64,000 nt of DNA from Hymenobacter cellulosivorans (GCF_022919135.1 NZ_CP095049.1:1240001-1304000), one strand, 5' to 3'; positions 1 to 8,797 are shown, counted from the first letter of the stretch. The notes: generated by a model not told the origin, from the sequence alone. Numbers and translations are program-made.

Positions 1-1282
1 GGGTGCCGCGCTTGTGGCCCACAATCATGGCCAGCAGCGTCAGAACCGTTACCTGAGCCGTGAAAGCCTTGGTCGAAGCTACCCCAATTTCGGGGCCAGC
101 ATGGGTGTAGGCACCAGCGTCGGTAGCACGGGCAATGCTCGAGCCTACCACGTTGCAGATACCGAAGATGGTTGCGCCCTTGCTCTTGGCCAGCTCAATG
201 GCAGCCAGCGTATCGGCCGTTTCGCCCGACTGGGAAATGGCAATAACGATGTCGCGTTCGGTGATGATAGGGTTGCGGTAGCGGAACTCCGACGCATACT
301 CTACTTCCACCGGAATGCGGGCCAGGTCCTCAATTAGGTACTCAGCCACCAGGCCGGCGTGCCACGAGGTGCCGCAGGCTACGATGATGATACGGTCGGC
401 GTTGACAAACTTGCGCTCATACGCCCGGATGCCACCCATGTTCAGGTGACCAGCCTCTAGCTCCAAACGACCCCGCATAGAGTCGAGAATCGAGCGGGGC
501 TGCTCAAAAATCTCCTTTAGCATGAAGTGCTCGTAGCCGCCCTTCTCGATGCTGTCGAGCTCCATCTCCAGCTTCTGGATGTAGGGCGTCTGCTGCACGT
601 CTTCCTTGGTCCGGATGTCAAGCTTCCCGTCGCGGATAACCGCAATTTCGTAGTCGTTGACGTATACTACCTCGTTGGTGTACTCAATGATAGGCGTGGC
701 GTCGGAGGCCAGGAAGAATTCGTCCTTGCCCACACCAATTACCAGCGGGGAGCCTTTACGGGCAGCAATCAGCTGGTTAGGGTCATCCTTGCTGAGCACT
801 ACAATTGCGTAAGCACCTACTACTTCGTGCAGGGCCAAGCGCACAGCTTCTTCCAGCGAGCAGCTGTTCTGCTTCTGGATTTCCTCAATCAGATTGACAA
901 AAACCTCCGTATCGGTGTCGGAGTGGAACACGTGGCCTTGCTTCTGCAAGTGGGTCTTCAGGGCCGCGTAGTTTTCGATGATGCCATTGTGAATAATGGC
1001 AATCCGCTCGGAAGTCGAGTAGTGCGGATGAGCATTCGAGTCGTTCGGCTCGCCGTGGGTAGCCCAGCGCGTGTGGCCCATGCCAATATGCGCGTGAGTA
1101 TCCTTTTCAGCAATAAAGGCTTCCAGGTCATTTACCTTGCCTTTTTTCTTGTATACATTCAGTGCTCCGTTCAGCAGAGCCACGCCCGCTGAGTCGTAAC
1201 CCCGGTATTCCAGCCGGCGCAGACCTTTTAGAATAATGGGACAGGCTTCACGGTGCCCGATGTAAGCGACAATTCCGCACAT
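1..1282 (-). CDS. glmS: Glutamine--fructose-6-phosphate aminotransferase (isomerizing), C-terminal end outside the window
   Basis: GlmS makes glucosamine-6-phosphate from fructose-6-phosphate and glutamine, the entry step to peptidoglycan and lipid A amino sugars. The frame starts at the ATG at 1282 and runs off the left edge with about 427 of the usual ~610 codons present. The N-terminus reads MCGIVAYIG, so Cys2 is the Ntn glutaminase nucleophile. RLEYRGYDSAG, HTRWATHGEPN and HNGIIENY are classic glutaminase motifs, and SQSGETADTL near 200-250 belongs to the first SIS (sugar isomerase) domain. It lies downstream of the DUF4270 gene on the same strand, separated by a strong hairpin. The identification is very secure; only the missing C-terminus is unknown. 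Confidence 0.97.
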   Translation of the reverse strand, partial: MCGIVAYIGHREACPIILKGLRRLEYRGYDSAGVALLNGALNVYKKKGKVNDLEAFIAEKDTHAHIGMGHTRWATHGEPNDSNAHPHYSTSERIAIIHNGIIENYAALKTHLQKQGHVFHSDTDTEVFVNLIEEIQKQNSCSLEEAVRLALHEVVGAYAIVVLSKDDPNQLIAARKGSPLVIGVGKDEFFLASDATPIIEYTNEVVYVNDYEIAVIRDGKLDIRTKEDVQQTPYIQKLEMELDSIEKGGYEHFMLKEIFEQPRSILDSMRGRLELEAGHLNMGGIRAYERKFVNADRIIIVACGTSWHAGLVAEYLIEDLARIPVEVEYASEFRYRNPIITERDIVIAISQSGETADTLAAIELAKSKGATIFGICNVVGSSIARATDAGAYTHAGPEIGVASTKAFTAQVTVLTLLAMIVGHKRGT

Positions 1283-1313
1283 AGTGTGTCAGAGAAAGAG
1301 TTGTTGAGAGAAA

Positions 1314-1359
1314 AATCACTCCGGCCCGGCCCCTCAACAAAGGCCGTGCCGGAGTGATT
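1314..1359 (-). terminator. Hairpin between the DUF4270 gene and glmS
   Basis: Two 18-base arms (1314-1331 and 1342-1359) pair with one mismatch around a 10-base loop. On the minus strand the stem is followed by a run of T, as in an intrinsic terminator. It lies only about 30 bases ahead of the glmS start, leaving little room for a separate glmS promoter, so an attenuator-like role is also possible. Confidence 0.75.
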
Positions 1360-1379
1360 CGTGTGAAAGCAGCTGAGCC

Positions 1380-2858
1380 TTAGCGCAGCTTGGAAGAGTA
1401 TACGCGCAGCTTGATGTTCTGGGCATCAAGTACGCTACGGTTAAGTGACAGATCAAATGAGCGGCGCAGCACTGGGCTTAGCATCAACGCCGCAGCCTGC
1501 TCTCCGAGCTGGTTGGAGAGGTAGGCCTGCAAGTACGTGGTGATGACCACGCTGTAGTATTTCTTATTGCTGTCCACGTCGTACAGTGCCACCACGGCTT
1601 CGCGGCCCTGGCCTAGTTGGTTCTGCAAGTTGGCTTGTACAATTCGCTCGACCGGCGAAATGTTTACCGTCCGTTGCAGTACCCGGTTTCTGGCGTTTAT
1701 CTCGTAGAGAAAAGCTGAGGTGGGATTCGTTTGGAACAGCAGTGTACCCGACGATTTGATGGGAATAATCAGCTCTGCGCGGTTAATAGCCAGCCCAGGC
1801 TGGTTTGCCAGTTCTTTCAGGCCCGGAATGCTCAGCTTGGTAGCTAGGCCCAGCCCTTGCTGCATGTAAGTCACGCTGTCAGCGACGCGCAACGACTGCG
1901 TACCATCCAGCAGTTGGCTGAACGGAGCTTTGAAGTCGGTGGTAATCTGGGTGTAGTAGCGGGGCGTGTTGGCGTCGCCGCTCACGTAGGATGAGCCCAG
2001 GCGTACCCGGTAGCGCAGTTTTAGAGTAGCAGTACCGTTAAGCTCCGTACCGTGGTAGTACACGTACACGCAGTTGACCGCCGAGCGGTTCAGCGCTAGA
2101 ATGGCCCCAGTTTGATTGCTCGACGGCACAATAGCCAGTCCTTTCCAAAGAGCATTCAGCTTGCTTTGATTGAAGGAAGCATCCTTGAGCGCCGTAAACA
2201 GCGTGTTAGCAAAATCGGAGTTGCGGACTTTGTCTTTCTGAATAACCAGTCGGATAGTCTGGTCGGGGTTCTTGGAGGGTAAGGTGCTGTCAGCAGCTGG
2301 GTTTTTCTTTCTTTTCAGCACCCCAGGGTTCACGGCTACCTGCGTCGTGATGGTGCGGTTTAGGGAGCTGATAAGCTTGTCACCAATCTGGTCACCTAGT
2401 TCCACGTCGGTAACACCAGCGTTGTAAGTCTTTTTTTCCTCCAAGCCGTCTTTCAGCTTAAACAGGTCGAAGCTAACGGGCTGGGTAGCGCTACCATACA
2501 CCTGGTCGAACGACGACACCAGCACTACGGAGTCGAGCACCGGCGTTTTAACCGCGCTAGGCAGCGTGTCGGAGCTGGCCCGCAGGTTAAAGTAGCCTTT
2601 GGCAGTGGTAGTACCGATGGTAGCATCCGTGAGCCGGCCTGCCAATACCCGCTCCGCGTTCAGCGTTTCCACCGAATCCTGCAGGATAGTTGAGGCATTA
2701 ACGCGGTAGTCGCGGTACTCAGTAGTAACGGGGGAAGAGCCCGGCAGCTCCACGCTCAGGTCATTAGGATCTTCGCAGCTGGTAGCGGCGAACAGTAGAG
2801 CTGAGGACAGAATAGAAACCGAGGCTACTCGGAAGGCGCTGCTAATTGGCCAATTCAT
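1380..2858 (-). CDS. DUF4270 family lipoprotein
   Basis: A 492-residue exported lipoprotein of the Bacteroidota-specific DUF4270 family, whose molecular role is unknown. The start chosen is the ATG at 2858, which gives a lipoprotein signal peptide (MNWPISSAFR, a hydrophobic stretch, then a lipobox ending ATSC with Cys28), followed by EDPNDLSVELPG, typical of the start of the mature family members. An upstream in-frame start at 2912 would bury this signal and overlap the previous gene more. The chosen start overlaps the end of the GT5-like gene by 17 bases, so the two are probably translationally coupled. The order GT5-like, DUF4270, glmS beside panC is, as I recall, conserved in this phylum. 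Confidence 0.85.
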   Translation of the reverse strand: MNWPISSAFRVASVSILSSALLFAATSCEDPNDLSVELPGSSPVTTEYRDYRVNASTILQDSVETLNAERVLAGRLTDATIGTTTAKGYFNLRASSDTLPSAVKTPVLDSVVLVSSFDQVYGSATQPVSFDLFKLKDGLEEKKTYNAGVTDVELGDQIGDKLISSLNRTITTQVAVNPGVLKRKKNPAADSTLPSKNPDQTIRLVIQKDKVRNSDFANTLFTALKDASFNQSKLNALWKGLAIVPSSNQTGAILALNRSAVNCVYVYYHGTELNGTATLKLRYRVRLGSSYVSGDANTPRYYTQITTDFKAPFSQLLDGTQSLRVADSVTYMQQGLGLATKLSIPGLKELANQPGLAINRAELIIPIKSSGTLLFQTNPTSAFLYEINARNRVLQRTVNISPVERIVQANLQNQLGQGREAVVALYDVDSNKKYYSVVITTYLQAYLSNQLGEQAAALMLSPVLRRSFDLSLNRSVLDAQNIKLRVYSSKLR

Positions 2859-3654
2859 TATAAAGCGTGTAGTAAGAGGAAAGCAGGTTTTCGTCGGCGC
2901 TAACCTGGCCAATCTGACGCTTCTGCGAGTACTCCGTAAACATAGCGTTCAGATTGTCGCTGAAGTCCTCGTCGGATTTCACCACTGAGTCCGCATATTC
3001 CATGCCCACCTTGATGAAGCCGCCAAAGTCGGCCGACTTCAGGGCCGCCAGCATTTCATCATCGATGTCGAGCATTTTGGCCTTCTCGATGATGTCGCCT
3101 TCAAATTTGTGGCTGAATTCGTTGTTGTAGATGGTGAATACCGACTTGGCATCCTTGAAGATAGGGTCCTTCTTATAAGTCGTCTTCAGGTACATCGGAA
3201 TCAGGCCCGTCATCCAGTCGTTGCAGTGCACGATATCGGGAGCCCAGCCCAGTTTTTTCACCGTTTCGAGTACACCCTTGCAGAAAAAGATGGCGCGCTC
3301 ATCGTTGTCGGCGTGGAACTTATCGTTTTTGTCGACCAGCACCGACTTGCGGTGGAAGTAATCTTCATTGTCGATGAAGTATACTTGCAGCTTCGCATTC
3401 GGAATGGAAGCTACTTTGATGATAAGCGGCTTCTCTTCTTCACCAACGGCGATGTTGATACCCGAGAGGCGCACTACTTCATGCAAACGGTTCTTACGCT
3501 CGTTGATAATACCGAAACGGGGCACGAAAATGCGGATTTCCATCCCCATCTCCTGCATTCCCTGCGGTAGCATGCGCAGAAACTCCGCTACCTTGGTCGT
3601 CTGCAAAAACGGGTTAATTTCCGTGGCAGCGTAGAGTATTCTCAACTTGGACAT
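2842..3654 (-). CDS. Glycogen/starch synthase-like protein, GT5 N-terminal domain only
   Basis: The 270-residue product resembles the N-terminal (acceptor-side) Rossmann domain of GT5 glycogen/starch synthases: MSKLRILYAATEINPF at the start, then VYFIDNEDYFHR, ERAIFFCKGVLE and PDIVHCNDWMTGLIPMYL, the last being the HxHDW-like stretch of GlgA. The C-terminal GT1-like domain that binds ADP-glucose is absent, and the next gene begins right at its end, so this is a half-enzyme. Stand-alone versions are common in Bacteroidota, so it is not a fresh truncation. Whether it has any synthase activity is doubtful. It is divergent from panC, with a good promoter in the gap. Confidence 0.85.
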   Translation of the reverse strand: MSKLRILYAATEINPFLQTTKVAEFLRMLPQGMQEMGMEIRIFVPRFGIINERKNRLHEVVRLSGINIAVGEEEKPLIIKVASIPNAKLQVYFIDNEDYFHRKSVLVDKNDKFHADNDERAIFFCKGVLETVKKLGWAPDIVHCNDWMTGLIPMYLKTTYKKDPIFKDAKSVFTIYNNEFSHKFEGDIIEKAKMLDIDDEMLAALKSADFGGFIKVGMEYADSVVKSDEDFSDNLNAMFTEYSQKRQIGQVSADENLLSSYYTLYNELAN

Positions 3655-3701
3655 ATAGAGTCAGTTGGTGTGATTGGGATAGGGCAACACTTTGGGATGC
3701 A

Positions 3702-3732
3702 CAAAATTAAGCATTTTTGAGCGAATTATCAA
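3702..3732 (-). promoter_or_regulatory. Bacteroidota-type promoter for the GT5/DUF4270 genes
   Basis: On the minus strand TTG (3732-3730) is followed after 20 bases by TAATTTTG (3709-3702), an exact match to the -33 TTG / -7 TAnnTTTG pattern of this phylum. It sits about 50 bases ahead of the GT5-like start codon. Confidence 0.7.
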
Positions 3733-3774
3733 TTAAACCAGCCCAAGCACTCTGTGAACGGGCCTTTTCACCCT

Positions 3775-4631
3775 ATGGAGATACTCCAATCGGCTGCCGC
3801 GTTGCAAGCCCAGACGGAAATCTGGCGGCAGAATAAACTGCGAATTGGGTTGGTACCCACGATGGGTGCCCTGCACGAAGGCCACCTGCAACTGGTGCGG
3901 GCCGCGGCCCAAGACAATGACGTGGTCGTTGTGAGCGTGTTTGTCAACCCCACGCAGTTCAACAACGCTGAAGACTTCCGGCTCTACCCGCGCGTGCCCG
4001 ACGCCGACGCCGCGCTGCTGGGCCCGGCGGGCTGCACAGCCCTGTTCATGCCTTCTGTCGAGCAGATGTATCCGCAGCCCACGGTGTTACGCTTTGATTT
4101 CGGGCCCCTGGAGCAGGTGATGGAAGGCGAGCACCGCCCCGGCCATTTTCACGGGGTAGCCACGGTAGTCAGCAAACTCTTTCACCTGAGTCGGCCCCAC
4201 CGAGCGTATTTTGGTCAGAAAGACTTGCAGCAGGTGGCCGTTATTCGGCAGCTCATTGCCGATTTGTCATTTGATCTGGAATTGGTAGCCTACCCCACCA
4301 TCCGGGAAGCTGACGGGCTGGCTATGTCCTCGCGCAACCGCCGTTTGAGCCCCGAGGCCCGGGCCGCTGCGCCCCGACTATACGAGGCCCTGGCGCTGGG
4401 CGCTTCCTTAGTAGAAGAGCAGCAACACACCCCGAAGCCGTGCAGCAGGCTGTGGAGCAGTTCTTAGCGGCCGAGCCGGGCATAGCGTTGGAGTATTTTA
4501 CCCTGGCCGACGGCCGTACACTGCAGCCCATCACGGGGCAGTGGAGCTCGGGCAGCTTGGTAGCGCTGTGCCTGGCGGCCCACGTGGGTGGTGTGCGTCT
4601 CATTGACAACGTGCTGGTGACGCTGCCTTAG
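3775..4631 (+). pseudogene. panC: Pantothenate synthetase with an apparent 1-base frameshift near its 3' end
   Basis: PanC joins pantoate and beta-alanine to pantothenate using ATP. The ATG at 3775 gives MEILQSAAALQ, then IGLVPTMGALHEGHLQLV with the HxGH motif (His34, His37) of the cytidylyltransferase-like fold, FVNPTQF, FHGVATVV, FGQKDLQQ and MSSRNRRLS. At 4430-4433 the frame breaks: reading on gives a short unrelated tail ending at 4467, whereas one extra C in the CCCC run restores EAVQQAVEQFL through to [11 protein letters not shown] ending at 4631. The restored protein would have 285 residues, the normal PanC size. The adjacent panD supports the role. A true loss of function would create pantothenate auxotrophy, so a sequencing error is plausible. 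Confidence 0.88.
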
Positions 4632-4680
4632 GCGGAGTGGAGTTGTACGGGTAAGGCTCAGGCGTTCGGTGCTATTTAGC

Positions 4681-4688
4681 TACCTTTG
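4681..4688 (+). promoter_or_regulatory. Putative -7 promoter element for panD
   Basis: TACCTTTG matches the TAnnTTTG -7 element exactly and lies 36 bases ahead of the panD ATG; no clear -33 TTG is visible at the usual distance. It falls inside the region an upstream panD start would translate, supporting the start at 4717. Confidence 0.5.
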
Positions 4689-4716
4689 CGCCCTGAAAAT
4701 CACCGGTTCTTTACTC

Positions 4717-5064
4717 ATGCATATCGAAGTTCTCAAGTCCAAAATCCACCGGGCCAAGGTAACCCAGGCAGAGCTCCATTACGTAGGCAGCGTCACCATC
4801 GACGAAGACCTGCTGGACGCGGCCAACATGGTGGAAAATGAGAAGGTTACTATCGTCAACGTCAACAACGGGGAGCGGTTCGAAACGTACACCATCCGCG
4901 GTGAGCGGGGTTCGGGCATGATCTGCTTGAACGGCCCGGCTGCCCGCCGGGTCGCCGTCGGTGATATTGTCATCATTTTCTCCTACGCCCTGATTGATTT
5001 TGCCGAGGCCCGTGCGCATAAGCCCACGCTGGTATTTCCGGATCAGCACAATCGGCTGGTGTAA
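4717..5064 (+). CDS. panD: Aspartate 1-decarboxylase
   Basis: PanD decarboxylates L-aspartate to beta-alanine, the other substrate of PanC. The protein has 115 residues from the ATG at 4717 ([17 protein letters not shown]). The self-processing site is visible as HYVGSVTID, with cleavage expected between Gly24 and Ser25 to give the pyruvoyl group on the new N-terminus. [16 protein letters not shown] and [22 protein letters not shown] are also typical. An upstream in-frame start at 4669 would add 16 residues not seen in the family and overlap the promoter. It follows panC, so beta-alanine and pantothenate synthesis sit together. Confidence 0.97.
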   Translation: MHIEVLKSKIHRAKVTQAELHYVGSVTIDEDLLDAANMVENEKVTIVNVNNGERFETYTIRGERGSGMICLNGPAARRVAVGDIVIIFSYALIDFAEARAHKPTLVFPDQHNRLV

Positions 5065-5079
5065 AGAAGAAGAGGAAAA

Positions 5080-5102
5080 CACGGGAGCCGCCGGCTCCCG
5101 TG
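5080..5102. terminator. Perfect hairpin between panD and the flippase gene
   Basis: Two perfectly complementary 10-base arms (CACGGGAGCC and GGCTCCCGTG) flank a 3-base loop, 15 bases after the panD stop. No T-run follows, so it may be a weak terminator or an mRNA-stabilizing structure. Confidence 0.5.
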
Positions 5103-5127
5103 CGTATTTGTTGCGTGTAGAATTTTC

Positions 5128-6177
5128 ATGAAGAAGCTGCTTACTATTCTCAAGTATGCCCTGCTGCTGTCCGTTTCGGGCCTGCTGATGTGGTATGCCG
5201 TACAAGGCCAGGACCTAAACAGCATTGGGCGGCACTTGCAGGAGGCCGACTATACTTGGCTCATCATCACGATGATTCTCTCGGCCCTCGGCTATTTTAG
5301 CCGGGCTTACCGCTGGAAGATGCAGCTGGACGCTACCGAGCACCGGGCCCCCTTCTGGGACGTATACCACGCCATGATGGTGGGCTACTTGGCTAATATG
5401 GTACTGCCGCGCATGGGCGAAGTGATTCGTTGTTCGGTGCTGCAGCGTACCAGTAAAGTGCCCGTACAGGTTGCCCTGGGAACCGTCGTGACCGAGCGGG
5501 TTATTGATGTACTGGTGCTGCTCTGCCTGCTGGGCGGTACGCTGCTGCTCGATTTCAACACCTTCTGGTCGTTTGTGACTGATAAGCTGTTGGCTGGCCG
5601 CTACGACGATATTGCCCGCAACCGCACCCCGTTGCTGGTAGCCGGGGTTATTGCATTGGTGCTATTGTTGGGCCTGGCCTATGCCTTGTTCCGCAACCTG
5701 GAGCGGCTGCGGCAGAACGCGCTGTTCAACAAGGTAATGGTGTTTCTGAAAGGACTGCTGGCCGGCGTGTTCAGCGTCCTGAAGCTGGAAAATAAAGGCT
5801 TGTTTCTGCTGCATACCTTCTTCACTTGGGCTGTGTATTACCTGATGGATTACCTGGCCTTTAAGTGCTTTCCGGCCACGTATTCGCTCGATATGAAAGC
5901 CGGCTTGGCCGTGCTGACCTTCGGCGCGTTCGGCATGGCCGCCCCGGTGGCGGGTGGCATCGGGCCGTTTCACGTGATGGTACAGGGCATTCTGCTGGCC
6001 TATGGTATCAGCAAGGAAGCCGGTATTGCTTACGCGCTGGTGGTCCACGGCTCCCAGACGATTCTGGTAGTGCTCATGGGGGGTATCAGCTTCGTGGCCA
6101 GCATGATGAAGTCGGGCCGTTCGTTGCGGGAGCTAACGGCTGAACCTACTCTATCTGTGACGACGGATGTGGAGTAA
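5128..6177 (+). CDS. Lysylphosphatidylglycerol synthase transmembrane/AglD-like flippase family membrane protein
   Basis: A 349-residue polytopic inner-membrane protein of the UPF0104 family (the membrane half of MprF, also called AglD-like). Hydrophobic segments are seen near residues 5-25, 45-60, 80-100, 125-150, 170-190, 225-245, 260-290 and 300-320. Family-typical stretches include GYFSRAYRWKMQLDA, YLANMVLPRMGEVIRC and TFGAFGMAAPVAGGIGPFH. Relatives flip or transfer lipid-linked substrates, but the substrate here cannot be read from sequence. Its end overlaps rfaE2 by 11 bases, so the two are likely co-translated, hinting at a role in envelope glycolipids. Confidence 0.85.
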   Translation: MKKLLTILKYALLLSVSGLLMWYAVQGQDLNSIGRHLQEADYTWLIITMILSALGYFSRAYRWKMQLDATEHRAPFWDVYHAMMVGYLANMVLPRMGEVIRCSVLQRTSKVPVQVALGTVVTERVIDVLVLLCLLGGTLLLDFNTFWSFVTDKLLAGRYDDIARNRTPLLVAGVIALVLLLGLAYALFRNLERLRQNALFNKVMVFLKGLLAGVFSVLKLENKGLFLLHTFFTWAVYYLMDYLAFKCFPATYSLDMKAGLAVLTFGAFGMAAPVAGGIGPFHVMVQGILLAYGISKEAGIAYALVVHGSQTILVVLMGGISFVASMMKSGRSLRELTAEPTLSVTTDVE

Positions 6178-6652
6178 GGATAAAATTGTCAGCCCAGCGG
6201 ACCTGGAGCTGCGGTTGGCCCAGTGGCGGACCGAGGGCAAGCAGGTTGTCTTCACCAACGGCTGCTTCGATCTGCTTCACCTGGGGCACGTCGATTACCT
6301 GGAAAAAGCCCGGAACCTGGGCGACGTCATGGTGTTGGGCCTTAATACGGATGCTTCCGTGAGCCGGCTCAAGCCCGGGCGGCCGTTGCAGGACGAAGTG
6401 TCACGCGCGCGGATTCTGGCGTCCCTTTTGTTTGTGGATGCCGTGGTTCTGTTCGACGAGCCCACGCCGCTGGAGCTAATTACTCTGGTCAAACCCGACA
6501 TCCTGGTGAAGGGCGACGACTACGCTGTCAGTGGAATTGTGGGCCACGAATTGGTGTTAGCAAATGGCGGGCAGGTACTCACCGTACCACTCGTGCAGGG
6601 CTACAGCACCACTCGTATTGTCGAGCGGATTCGCGCCCAACTTCACTCCTAA
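6167..6652 (+). CDS. rfaE2: D-glycero-beta-D-manno-heptose 1-phosphate adenylyltransferase
   Basis: This enzyme transfers AMP from ATP to heptose 1-phosphate to make ADP-heptose for lipopolysaccharide core. In E. coli it is the C-terminal domain of HldE; here it is a separate 161-residue protein. Nucleotidyltransferase signatures are clear: FTNGCFDLLHLGHVDYL with the HLGH motif at residues 38-41, KGDDY near residue 116, and YSTTRIVERI near residue 147, equivalent to the ISTTxxR signature. The ATG at 6167 lies inside the end of the flippase gene. The kinase half (HldE1) is not in this window. Confidence 0.93.
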   Translation: MWSKDKIVSPADLELRLAQWRTEGKQVVFTNGCFDLLHLGHVDYLEKARNLGDVMVLGLNTDASVSRLKPGRPLQDEVSRARILASLLFVDAVVLFDEPTPLELITLVKPDILVKGDDYAVSGIVGHELVLANGGQVLTVPLVQGYSTTRIVERIRAQLHS

Positions 6653-6664
6653 GCAACTTCCCTC

Positions 6665-7363
6665 ATGTACTACAACGCAAGCCCAATTTACTTTCTCATC
6701 ATCGCGGCGATGATCGTAAGCTGGATCATTCAGTGGCGGCTGCGCAGCAAGATGAATACCTATGGCCAGATTGGTTTGCAGTCGGGCCTGTCGGGCCGGC
6801 AGATTGCCGAACTGATGCTCGCCGACCATAACATCACCGACGTTCGGGTGATTTCCACCGAAGGCCGGCTGACTGACCACTACAACCCAACCGACAAGAC
6901 CGTTAACCTCAGCGAGGCTGTTTACGGGGAACGTAGCGCCGCCGCCGCCGCCATTGCGGCCCACGAATGTGGCCACGCCGTGCAGCACGCCACTGCCTAC
7001 AGCATGCTACAGTTCCGCTCGGCCATGGTCCCGGCTTTGAGTAGCGTGTCCCGGTTTATGCCCTTTATTCTGCTGGCTGGGGTGCTGATGATTCGCACCT
7101 CGCTGATTCCGCTGGGCGTGGGCATTGCTCTGTTTTCGCTCACCACGCTCTTTTCCTTCGTGACGTTGCCCGTCGAGTTCGACGCTAGCCGCCGGGCCCT
7201 GGCCTGGATTGACGAGCGTGGCATCGTAACGGCCAAAGAGCACGCCATGGCCAAGGATGCTCTCTGGTGGGCTGCCATGACCTACGTAGTAGCCGCCCTT
7301 AGTTCTCTGGCTACGCTGCTCTATTACGTGAGCATTTTCATGGGTAGCCGCGACCGGCGCTAA
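6665..7363 (+). CDS. Membrane zinc metallopeptidase (YugP-like, Zn_peptidase_2 family)
   Basis: A 232-residue membrane protein with the zincin motif HECGH at residues 100-104, where the two His bind zinc and Glu is the catalytic base. The N-terminal helix (residues 5-25), a central hairpin near 125-165 and a C-terminal helix near 205-225 anchor it. YNPTDKTVNLSEAVYGERS just before the zinc motif is strongly conserved in YugP-like proteins. LPVEFDASRRALAWI supplies the distal Glu that probably completes zinc coordination. The natural substrate is unknown. It follows rfaE2 by 12 bases and probably ends that operon, since a terminator comes next. Confidence 0.9.
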   Translation: MYYNASPIYFLIIAAMIVSWIIQWRLRSKMNTYGQIGLQSGLSGRQIAELMLADHNITDVRVISTEGRLTDHYNPTDKTVNLSEAVYGERSAAAAAIAAHECGHAVQHATAYSMLQFRSAMVPALSSVSRFMPFILLAGVLMIRTSLIPLGVGIALFSLTTLFSFVTLPVEFDASRRALAWIDERGIVTAKEHAMAKDALWWAAMTYVVAALSSLATLLYYVSIFMGSRDRR

Positions 7364-7396
7364 TCGGTCGGCTGACTAGTACTGATTCTTATTTAA

Positions 7397-7430
7397 AGAG
7401 TCGCTCCGTACCTGGGGCGACCCTTTTTAT
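7397..7430 (+). terminator. Intrinsic terminator after the zinc peptidase gene
   Basis: A GC-rich stem (AGAGTCGCTCC with GGGGCGACCCT, one mismatch) is followed directly by TTTTTATTT on the plus strand, a good rho-independent terminator. Confidence 0.85.
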
Positions 7431-7539
7431 TTCCATGGCGGAACTGTAGGACAGAGCCCAGAGGTTGCTAGGCCAAACCCGGCGCCACGATTTTAGTTAT
7501 ATAGGCGGCTAACCTAATAAAATTGCGGCCTACTGCTTA

Positions 7540-7566
7540 TTGTCCAACTTTGAAAGGCTAATTTCG
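7540..7566 (+). promoter_or_regulatory. Possible promoter for the acyl-CoA dehydrogenase gene
   Basis: TTG (7540-7542) is followed after 16 bases by TAATTTCG (7559-7566), a one-mismatch -7 element with a slightly short spacer. I saw no gene in the rest of 7431-7622. Confidence 0.35.
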
Positions 7567-7622
7567 CCCCCAAATTCAGCCGCCTCGGCGGTGCCTTCCT
7601 CCCACCCAAGCGTACCATTCTA

Positions 7623-8762
7623 ATGGATTTTCAGCTCACCGAAGAACAACTCGCCGTCCAGTCGGCGGCCCGCGACTTTGCCCAAACCGAATTGTGGGCC
7701 GGCGTTATTGAGCGCGACGAACACCAGAAATTTCCCACCGAGCAAATCAAGAAGATGGGCGAGCTGGGCTTTTTGGGGATGATGGTAAGCCCCGAGTACG
7801 GCGGCGGCGGCATGGATACGGTTTCGTATGTGCTGGCCATGGAAGAAATTTCCAAGGTTGATGCCTCTTGCTCCGTTATTATGTCGGTAAACAACTCGCT
7901 GGTGTGCTGGGGCCTGGAAAAGTACGGCAACGAGGAGCAGAAGCGTAAGTGGCTACCCAAGCTGACCAGCGGTGAAATTATCGGTGCCTTCTGCTTGTCG
8001 GAGCCCGAAGCCGGTTCCGACGCTACCATGCAGCGCACCACTGCCGAGGACAAAGGTGATTATTACCTGCTCAACGGCACCAAAAACTGGATTACCAACG
8101 GCAGCTCGGCTTCCGTGTATCTGGTTATTGCCCAGACCAACCCCGAGCTCAAGCACCGCGGTATCAACGCCTTCATTGTGGAGAAGGACATGCCCGGCTT
8201 CGTGGTAGGGCCCAAGGAAAACAAGCTCGGCATCCGCGGCTCCGATACACACTCGTTGATGTTTACGGACGTAAAGGTGCCTAAGGAAAACCGCATCGGC
8301 GAAGATGGTTTCGGCTTCAAGTTCGCCATGCAGACCCTGGCCGGCGGCCGTATCGGCATTGCGGCCCAGGCGTTAGGTATTGCTTCCGGCGCTTTCGAGC
8401 TGGCCCTGAAGTACTCGAAGGAGCGTAAGGCCTTCGGCGTCGAAATCGCCAAGCACCAAGCTATTCAGTTTAAGCTGGCCGACATGGCTACCAACATCGA
8501 TGCTGCCCGCCTCTTATGCTTGCAGGCCGCCAACGATAAGGACTCCCATCAGGACTACGCCAAGTCGGGCGCCATGGCCAAACTCTTCGCTTCGAAAGTT
8601 GCTATGGAAACAGCCGTTGAAGCCGTGCAGGTGCATGGTGGCTACGGTTTTGTGAAAGAATTCCACGTAGAGCGCCTAATGCGCGATGCCAAAATCACGC
8701 AAATTTATGAGGGAACTTCTGAGATTCAGAAAATTGTAATCTCTCGTGAATTGTTGAAGTAG
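7623..8762 (+). CDS. Acyl-CoA dehydrogenase
   Basis: A 379-residue FAD enzyme that introduces the alpha-beta double bond in acyl-CoA during fatty-acid or branched-chain amino-acid breakdown. The N-terminal helical domain starts MDFQLTEEQLAVQSAARDFA; the FAD and substrate motifs AFCLSEPEAGSDA and NGTKNWITNG follow at residues 120-160. The C-terminus carries QIYEGTSEIQKIVI, whose first Glu is the catalytic base in short-chain and butyryl-type enzymes. Length and motifs match the short-chain group. It stands alone between its own promoter region and a strong terminator, and no electron-transfer flavoprotein genes are nearby, so chain-length preference is open. Confidence 0.95.
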   Translation: MDFQLTEEQLAVQSAARDFAQTELWAGVIERDEHQKFPTEQIKKMGELGFLGMMVSPEYGGGGMDTVSYVLAMEEISKVDASCSVIMSVNNSLVCWGLEKYGNEEQKRKWLPKLTSGEIIGAFCLSEPEAGSDATMQRTTAEDKGDYYLLNGTKNWITNGSSASVYLVIAQTNPELKHRGINAFIVEKDMPGFVVGPKENKLGIRGSDTHSLMFTDVKVPKENRIGEDGFGFKFAMQTLAGGRIGIAAQALGIASGAFELALKYSKERKAFGVEIAKHQAIQFKLADMATNIDAARLLCLQAANDKDSHQDYAKSGAMAKLFASKVAMETAVEAVQVHGGYGFVKEFHVERLMRDAKITQIYEGTSEIQKIVISRELLK

Positions 8763-8797
8763 ATTTGGAATTGCCTAAAAGTCAGATTCATTGCATT

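Noticed and set aside
527..1192. A 221-codon plus-strand frame within glmS
   Set aside because: It is the mirror of the GlmS frame, whose motifs are unmistakable.
4430..4433. Programmed ribosomal frameshifting in panC
   Set aside because: There is no slippery heptamer or downstream stimulator of a known type, and PanC is not known to use it; run-length error explains the data more simply.
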